NCBI GenBank assembly: GCA_033030425.1
Contig: JAUFSD010000008.1
Location: 1,798,001-1,862,000, forward strand
Reading direction: 5' to 3'
From: Verpa conica
Lineage: Eukaryota > Ascomycota > Pezizomycetes > Pezizales > Morchellaceae
Length of the DNA: 64,000 nucleotides
Shown here: positions 57,457 to 64,000 of the stretch, piece after piece
Layout: each line of letters starts with the position of its first letter
Numbering within the stretch: the first letter of the stretch is position 1
The notes under the pieces: model-generated
Database searches by the model: none
What the model saw: the letters and a program-made list of their open reading frames with translations, nothing else
What the model was told of the DNA's origin: nothing
Made by a program: the position numbers and the translations under genes

Positions 57457-59154
57457 GGGTAATTTCATTCATAGTGGTAGTCTATACCAAGTACTCGTAA
57501 GCGGGTAACGAGACCTTTTAGTCTTGATTTCTTTGGTGCTTGTTGCCTCGACCGAGGGTGTCTGTAGGGAACGGGCATCTGTTCCGTTTTTGTTTAAAAT
57601 TATTTAATTAGGGTTAGTTATGTTGAAGTAGGAAGTCTCTGAGTATTCGGCTTGTAGTTTTATTTTGGCTCTTTGGCAAGTAGATGTTTATATACACCAA
57701 ATAAAAGAGTGCACAAAAGTCAGCTGAGGCAGTAAGTTCGGCGCTTGGTATTTTATTCCATGTCGTTAGTGGATAAGGACCCCGAGAACCTTTTAAATGC
57801 CCGCACTTTTCCTACAGTACTTCTAGATACCCTCCACTATCAAATAACCCTCAAAATAGAGAAATCAATGCAAAGCATGTGTCTTACAAGAAAATAATAA
57901 AGTTACCTTGAGTTCCATAGGATTGAGTCACGCGTGAATGCAAAGAAAACGCGGCACAAGGGGAAGAGAAAGAGTGGTCTATAGGAGGGGAAAAGGCTAT
58001 ACTAGGAGGGTTTCTTATGGATGATGGAGAGTAGATCTATTTTAGCTACAAATAATTCAACTCCTGGTTTGTTGCTTTAATTAAAGTGGGTTTATCTGAT
58101 CTAAAGAATACATACAGAGGCACGCCGTGGGTAGAGGGGGGGTCTATGTGTGGGAATTGTCTTAGTGGCGGGGGATGGAAAAGTACTGTAGATAAAGCGC
58201 AGGCATTGAAAAGGTTATCCCGAGAGCCTCATCTTTGTATTGAGTTGGAGTTGACCCTAACCAAGGTCAAAAGAGTCTTCTTCTAACGTCGTATAATCCC
58301 ATATTGTCCGGACGGGCTACAGCTTGTACTAGGCCAAAACCAATTCGTTAGGGGCCGTGATCAGAACCCAGCGCAGAGCTCAACTGTGGATCGGGCCTTT
58401 TGAGCGGACACAGGAGAGAGTGTAAGAGTTGGTTAAGTAAAGCCCTAAGAACGAATACTATCACATAAGGAAAAGCACTATGCACCTTCTCAGCAGATCT
58501 GCTAGCCCTATGCCGCTCCAAAGCCACCGGCGAGTCGTGCTCTGTCTCGTCCGGATATATAATGTCTGAGCTTCTCGAGGTACTTGTTCTCCGAGCGAAC
58601 GTTTAATATACCATGAAAGACAGGGGTCCAAGTTTCCTTTACCATGTCGTGCCATGTCTAACTACCAAAACCTGAACATAAATGCATACAAACAGTGCAT
58701 ACTAACTAGCTTGCAGAGTCAGTCTACTGCCACATTCACTCTCAATACTGTTATTAAAATCACCATGATCTCAAGTACTGAACCTGACTAAACTCCTCTC
58801 TCTAATAGGCTGCACCCTAGGGGCTTTATAGAGGCAATTGACTTCCTGAGCGCACATGTTGGCGAATAGTCTATTGCTGCAACGCGTACTTTTGGGGGGG
58901 GGAGGGCTATAGCGTGGTATCTATGGGTCTTTGCAGCTTCAGAAGAGGGAATACGCACAGTTCCTATGCACTTATGTTTGGGTTTTGGTAGAGAGACATA
59001 GTATGACATGGTAAAAGGAACTTAGACCCCTGTCGGTCATGGTATAACAAACGTTCGCTCCCCATCGTCACCACTTACCCACTTGAGAAACATTCTGGTT
59101 GCGCAGGAAAGACATCAACCCGCTTAACCAACAAAATCAACAACCAGGCCCACA
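57457..59154. other. Intergenic, second duplication unit
   Basis: This contains the downstream copies of the duplicated blocks and about 0.7 kb of extra sequence (roughly 57700-58440) absent from the first unit. A 66-codon plus frame at 58086-58286 is not recognisable. A G-run occurs near 58895. Confidence 0.45.
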
Positions 59155-59371
59155 ATGAAGCTTTCTCTTATACTCCTTCTCGCTGGCTTTGCTATCACTG
59201 TCTCTGCTCAAATAGTGGGTATGATGAAACCGGGCACTGACTGTTGTATGAAGCCATTGACCCTTTCGATTGTAATGCATCAGATTTTTTTGTCAGTGCT
59301 TTAATCTAGCCGACTGTATTCAAAGAAACTGCTCGCTTGTTGTAACGGTAAGGCCGAGAGCGTGGAAATAA
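59155..59371 (+). pseudogene. Decayed paralogue of the 8-cysteine secreted protein
   Basis: The signal peptide MKLSLILLLAGFAITVSAQ is conserved with the gene at 57062. Splicing 59215-59296 joins it to CFNLADCIQRNCSLVV, which matches the RSLADCISEC part of the intact copy. The first Cys-containing segment and the C-terminal third are missing, leaving about 44 residues and three Cys before a stop at 59369-59371. It may still be transcribed, but the fold cannot be complete. Confidence 0.55.
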
Positions 59372-59516
59372 GGTTACGTGGCGCTATGAGACCCGTATGT
59401 GTAACCGGGGCAGGAGGAGGCACGCTATAGGTCATTGCTGTATATAACGGTATTCAGGGACTAAGAATAGAACATCATTGGTTTACCGCATATAATAAAG
59501 TACGGTACAATTACAC

Positions 59517-62500
59517 TTGTTGACATCCTCCTTCCCCTCTATTTTCTCAATTTTTGAAATTCAACACCAAAAACTTGCGTGGCAACCGTTTTTCCACACC
59601 AAACTCACAAAAATCCTAGGCTTCAAAATGCCAAGCCTTGACCCCTCCCTCTCTGAAATCTATGACAACCTACAGACTGGTCTCATTGACCACGAAATAG
59701 GCATGCCAGGCTCCTCTCTCATCTCTACTACCGTCGCCAACGCTATGAATGACGACAACACTTCCCCCATGGAAAAGCTTCTCCTCACCCTTCTCTGTTC
59801 CACCTTTAAGGTCGCGGCTCAGGCCAAACATGCCGCCCTCGAACTCTCACATCAACTCGATTCCATCACGGCCGTAGTCGATGACATTCAAACAAAGACT
59901 CGATACGCCTCCAACCACCCTCCCACCAGTGTTTACGACCACTTCGAGAGGCTCGAAGCCATAGTTAAAAACATTAAAAATTCAACCTCTTCCCCTCCTG
60001 CAACCTTTCCCCACCAAAGAACACAATCTACCTCCCCCGCCGGCCCCTCCTACCAGAGTTCTCCCCCTGCCAAATCCCCCCTCAAGTCGGTCACAGTCAC
60101 TGAAAAGATGTCCTATGTTGACGCTGCCAAGTCGGCCGCCAACACTACCCCAAAAAAGGCCACCAACCCTCGCCCCAAGCAGCAAAAAGTCACGGAGGAT
60201 AAGCCCCAGACCTTACCTACTGCTCAGCGAAGGTTCTTTGCAGTCAGACAGACCCCCTCGCCCCTCAAAGATTCCGACTCCCTCGTCCAACGTCTTCCAA
60301 CTCTTCTAGGGCAGTTCCTCGCCAAAGGTGGACAAGTCGCCCCCGTCACCTCCCTCACAGTCTCCATTAACCAACAAGGAGCTGTCTCGGTCACCGCCCC
60401 CCCAACGGTCCCAGCCTCTACGTACGCCCCCTTCTTTGAAGGGCTCACCGCGATTCTCAACCAAACGGTTAATGAGCCTTCGAACCCGTTCCAGCTGTTC
60501 AAGCAAGCCCCTACCACCTGTGACGTCGCTGTCAGAGGCATCCCACTAAACGAGTTCCCCGATCTCGCCCATCTTAAAAAAGCCTTCCCTGAAGCGGTGA
60601 AACTCGCAACAGGGATCACTCCTCTCGACACACGTTTCCTCACCGCGGACGACACCGCCCGAAACGTCCAGAAGTTCTCCACAGTTGTCATCACCGTCAC
60701 TGCTGAGGAAGCAGCCATCATCGGCACCACCATTAGACTCTTTTCGCGCCCCCACCACTGCTCTGTCATGTGGTCAGCCTCCAAAGCCACCCTCTGCTGC
60801 AACTGCTACAAGTTCGGCCACCCAACAAAAGGGTGCAAACAAAAAGAACCCACCTGTCCCATCTGCTCCCTAGGCCACCCTAGGGACAAACACCAGTGCG
60901 CTGTTACTACGTGCCCTGGCCACGTCTGTCCAAAACCCAACTGCTGCGTCGCCACCCCCTCCAAGTGCGTTAACTGTGGTGGTAACCACACGGCAAACTT
61001 CTCGAAATGCCCTCACCGCATTTCCATCATCAACAAACTCAGAGACGGACCTACCCAGGAGGCCCAAACCTCTTCAGACGCCACCGAGGAAGTGGCAATG
61101 AACGACACCATTTAAATGTTTAGTGCGACCACTAAACACAACTCCTCACTTAACATCATTCAACACAACTGCGCCGGGAGCAACAATGTGTTTCTTTCTC
61201 TATTCTCAAATCCAGTAATTCACTCGTCACAGGTCATAGCTGTGCAAGAACCCCCTTTATTTAACCGTTCTCCTTTAGTCGCACCTAACTTCGCTCTTTT
61301 TAAACCCACACCCACACTTCAAACAGACAAGGTGTCGGTGTGCTTTTATGTTAATCTTTCTTTTTTGGATAAGAACTCCGTTACCCAAACCCCCTCGCAC
61401 CGAGGAGATATTATTTTTATTACACTACATTTTGCAACCTCAAGTCACTCTTTTTTATCCTTAACACTTGCCAATGTGTACAACAGACAGGTGTCCGATT
61501 CTGTTAGATCTGTCCCTCCTTACATGGCCTTTCAGGCCTCATCTGTCCCTACCATTGTTGTTGGTGACTTTAATGTTCACTCCCCTGCTGTGGATCCCCT
61601 GCGAAAGCTCTCTACAACGGAACTCAACCTTTCCACTCCCTATTTTAGGCTGGCCAATCAACTTGGCTTCTCTCTCATTAACACCCCTGGGAAATACACC
61701 AGAATTTCCCCTGACCCGAGAAAGCGACATAGTGTTATTGACTTTACCTGGGCAAATCAGTCCGCAACCCAGCTAATCTCAAAGTGGCTTATTCCACCAA
61801 TTTCCTCAGGCTCAGACCACAGGGTCATACTCTGTCAGTTGGTCCCCCCGGACTCTGATTTCACTCCCTACAACACTCCCAATTGGTCCCTCGTTAACTG
61901 GGACCTTCTTACTCCCCATTTAAGCGAGCTCCAGCTCCCCCCTGACTCCTCCGACGTAGATAAGTGGTTTGACGAGTCCTTTAATCAACTTCACAACACA
62001 CTCCTTTTACACACCCCCACAAAGAAAGTTTCATCATGGTCAAAACCCTGGTGGAGCCCTAATCTATCCCAATTAAGGTCCATTTACCACAGCGTTCACA
62101 AGTCCTACCGCAAAGGACTCTCCCCTCCATTTGAGCTTAAAGCGGTCAAAAACGCCTACTTTAACGCTATTAAGAAGGCCAAACGTGACCATTGGAACAC
62201 GTTTGTGTCCAACGCCTCCCCTTCCGATATGTGGCGGCTTAAGAAAATGGCCACCAGATCCGAGGACCGGATCCCTTCCATTCCCAACTCCCCTACTCCC
62301 CAAATTCTAAATGAAAATTTAGTGAATGCATTCTTTCCCCCAAGACCAGACACTGGATCTCCTCTCCCATTACGGCATCATAACGTTCCCGTTATTACAC
62401 CTGAAGAAATTCAGCTCGTTCTTTCCAAAACCTCCAATCTTTCGGCACCAGGGCCCGATTCCATTCCTTACTCAGTATGGAAAGGTGTCCACAGGATTAA

Positions 62501-62790
62501 TCCCACAGTCATTCTCAGAATTCTTACCCCTCTTTTGAAAAGCGGTTATCACCCACTCTCCCTAAAAAAGGCAAATGGTGTAGTCCTAGCCAAACCAGGC
62601 AAAGACGACTACTCAGCCACCTCTTCCTACCGAATAATCGTACTTCTCCAAACCCTTTCAAAAGTTTTAGAGAAAGTCGTCACACTCAGACTGACAAAAA
62701 TAGCGAAAGCCACTGGCCTAGTTCATCCACACCAGTGCGGCTCTGTCGCAGGCCTCTCCACCTCAGACGCCACCTTTCACGGATTGAGCA
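59517..62790 (+). mobile_element. LINE (non-LTR) retrotransposon, 3' portion missing
   Basis: An ORF1 with three zinc knuckles is followed by an ORF2 with EN and the start of RT. The 5' part is well preserved and both frames are open, so the insertion is young. Sequence similarity to RT ends abruptly near 62785-62795, where unrelated sequence begins. The true 5' end lies somewhere in 59372-59627; no target duplication could be identified. Confidence 0.75.
59628..61115 (+). CDS. LINE ORF1 (Gag-like, CCHC zinc knuckles)
   Basis: 495 residues from the first ATG of the frame. The N-terminal half has a helical segment (about residues 40-125) and a Ser/Pro/Thr/Lys-rich linker; the middle shows an RRM-like region (CDVAVRGIPLNEF, then FSTVVITVTAEEA). 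The C-terminal part carries three zinc knuckles: C-x2-C-x4-H-x4-C (CCNCYKFGHPTKGC), CPICSLGHPRDKHQC and CVNCGGNHTANFSKC. The protein should coat the element RNA. The stop codon TAA is immediately followed by the ORF2 ATG in the same frame. Confidence 0.8.
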   Translation: MPSLDPSLSEIYDNLQTGLIDHEIGMPGSSLISTTVANAMNDDNTSPMEKLLLTLLCSTFKVAAQAKHAALELSHQLDSITAVVDDIQTKTRYASNHPPTSVYDHFERLEAIVKNIKNSTSSPPATFPHQRTQSTSPAGPSYQSSPPAKSPLKSVTVTEKMSYVDAAKSAANTTPKKATNPRPKQQKVTEDKPQTLPTAQRRFFAVRQTPSPLKDSDSLVQRLPTLLGQFLAKGGQVAPVTSLTVSINQQGAVSVTAPPTVPASTYAPFFEGLTAILNQTVNEPSNPFQLFKQAPTTCDVAVRGIPLNEFPDLAHLKKAFPEAVKLATGITPLDTRFLTADDTARNVQKFSTVVITVTAEEAAIIGTTIRLFSRPHHCSVMWSASKATLCCNCYKFGHPTKGCKQKEPTCPICSLGHPRDKHQCAVTTCPGHVCPKPNCCVATPSKCVNCGGNHTANFSKCPHRISIINKLRDGPTQEAQTSSDATEEVAMNDTI

Positions 62791-62843
62791 GGGGCGCCAG
62801 GGCTAGTCTCGTTGTGACTCATGCAAGGAGGAAGGCAGGGTAA
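61116..62843 (+). pseudogene. LINE ORF2: endonuclease and truncated reverse transcriptase
   Basis: The frame begins at the ATG abutting the ORF1 stop. Residues about 10-240 are an apurinic-type endonuclease with QHNCAG, AVQEPP, VVGDFNVH, IDFTWAN and SGSDHRVI. The RT begins near residue 430 with APGPDSIPYSVWK, VVLAKPGKDD, SSYRIIVLLQTLSKVLE and GSVAGLSTSDA, then stops matching after about residue 555. The palm motifs (first catalytic Asp and YADD-type box), thumb and 3' end are absent; the last 20 residues come from adjoining sequence. It cannot reverse-transcribe. Confidence 0.75.
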
Positions 62844-64000
62844 CAGACATCGAGGAAGGGAATAAAGGCATTGTATAAATGGGAGTTTTGGGTATAAATA
62901 GGGAGCGTTGCTCCCTCTCTGTAATAGTTTTCTTTCTCTTTTCTTTACGCAACGTTTCTTCCTCGTTATGAGGCATACCCACTCGGAACCCCAACCTCGT
63001 CGACGATAGAGTTACTGGCAAACCTTCGGGCGCGCATAACTTCTTCAGCAAAATACCTCTGTTGTACACGTTGAGCATGAGAATACCGCAAACCTTCGGG
63101 CGCGCTGGTCCCTCTTTGTCGAACTCTACCTTCTTTCTGGTGCCCCCTCGGGGGAGTTGCGTCCACCAGCCCCCATTACCTCCGGACTTCACACTGCCAG
63201 TCTCTGTAAGCCTAGCGCTGGAACCTCTGTCAAAGTCTTCCGGAAACCCTCTCCATTTCATTTGATTTGGATGAGCCCTTACTCGTTGCCCTCGGGCGCT
63301 CATTACAATTTTGGGGATCCCTCAACCGAGGACTATTCCCCACCACTACCAGCGAGCGGGCAGCCCCCCTCAACAACACATTATTTTACCGGACCAGGCA
63401 GACTCGACTCTCCAGGCTCCCTACTATACAACAACACTTTCTCCGACCGGAAAAAGTGTACCAGTCAAGAAGTGGTTGACATCCGGTTCTTACATGGTCA
63501 TCCACCCCCTTACCATCAACGGTATGCCGACTGACAACGGTCTCTACCTCCTCTACCTCGGTTCCACATAGTGGAAACTCAACTCTACTTTACATCCTAT
63601 GCTCCCCTTACCTCTCTGCCAGAGGATTGTCCGTGTCTAGCTTCGGCTAGGGAAAGGGTTACGATGCCGGGAAACGGGAGCTCTCGTCCGTGAGGAACTG
63701 TTCATCATTTGTACCGCGATGTTAGTGAACCTCACTCGGGACCCGATACACCCCCCGGGATTCAAGCCCATCGACATGAAACGCCAGATTGGAAGATGTT
63801 TTTGGAAGAGCAAGAGTTGTTTATTATTTGGTTACATGTTCTTTCTTTGGTGTCGCTTAGTTAGTTCTATGTGTTTTTTTTTTGGTGTGTTCCTCTACGC
63901 GTTTAGTTCGTAGATACATGTACATTCTTTGGCCGGTACCCAGTACCGTTTAGTTAGTTTTGGCGGAAGTTGTTTGGCGGTCTCTTCGGAGACTTACTTA
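62791..64000 (+). other. Unassigned unit, LTR- or element-like
   Basis: Sequence unlike the LINE begins near 62790. It has two tandem TATA boxes, a T/C-rich stretch and two copies of gcaaaccttcgggcgcgc (63018-63035 and 63088-63105). Open frames at 63157-63571 overlap and change frame; a later stretch (about 63665-63835) reads like protein (VREELFIICTAMLVNLTRDP). The organisation suggests the start of another element or a broken gene; I do not recognise the proteins. The window ends inside it. Confidence 0.4.
62874..62900 (+). promoter_or_regulatory. Tandem TATA boxes
   Basis: tataaat at 62874 and tataaata at 62893 sit in a duplicated tataaat(a/-)ggga context 19 bases apart, followed by a pyrimidine-rich stretch. 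This fits a pol II promoter or an LTR U3 region. Inferred from sequence only. Confidence 0.45.

Larger units (their letters stand above)
56141..59371 (+). repeat. Diverged tandem segmental duplication around a secreted-protein gene
   Basis: Markers recur in order: the agcgggta(g/a)cg(g/a)g(t/a)cc block at 56151 and 57500, a gatc(c/t)gcta(a/g)ccctatg block at 56524 and 58496, and the secreted-protein gene at 57062 and 59155. Offsets grow from about 1.35 to 2.1 kb, so the second unit has gained some 0.7 kb. Identity is moderate, indicating an old duplication. Confidence 0.55.

Overview
The window looks like a repeat-rich, gene-poor stretch of a filamentous ascomycete nuclear genome. The evidence is protein genes split by short (about 50-130 bp) GT-AG introns with CTAAT/TACTAAC-like branch points, fungal families (HeLo-like pseudokinase, NB-ARC/TPR STAND receptor, six-bladed fucose-type lectin, secreted FAD oxidoreductase, cysteine-rich secreted proteins), a LINE with EN and RT domains, and Tc1/mariner- and hAT-like elements. 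A Pezizomycete is plausible because of the Aleuria-type lectin and low gene density, but that is inference.

Layout. 1-7 kb: a minus-strand protein of 13-14 U1-like C2H2 zinc fingers, then a secreted beta/gamma-crystallin-like protein with two intact calcium-clamp motifs. 9.8-13.7 kb: an eight-exon gene with a probable PD-(D/E)XK-like domain, and a coiled-coil/low-complexity protein. 17.6-22.9 kb: a divergent pair, a HeLo-like/pseudokinase (MLKL-like layout) on minus and a catalytically complete NEK-like kinase with ankyrin repeats on plus. 23.8-26.2 kb: mobile-element debris, including a hAT-type MITE nested in a mariner-type MITE. 28-34.3 kb: a YPxF-repeat protein of a fungal family without known function, a secreted FAD-linked oxidoreductase, and two multi-pass membrane proteins. 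36.5-55.8 kb: three co-oriented genes whose hydrolase modules share intron positions and phases but carry different C-terminal halves: ankyrin only; NB-ARC plus a nearly perfect 9 x 42-residue TPR array with two ubiquitin-interacting-motif-like helices; and ankyrin plus a complete six-bladed lectin. 57-59.4 kb: a small 8-cysteine secreted protein and a decayed tandem copy. 59.5-64 kb: a LINE with intact ORF1 whose ORF2 is cut off inside the RT, followed by an unassigned, possibly LTR-like unit.

Working together. Two regions read as innate-immunity or regulated-cell-death loci: the kinase/HeLo-pseudokinase pair at 17.6-22.9 kb and the modular hydrolase receptor array at 36.5-55.8 kb. Exons were inferred by eye from splice signals, frame continuity and comparison between paralogues in the window; no database search was possible.
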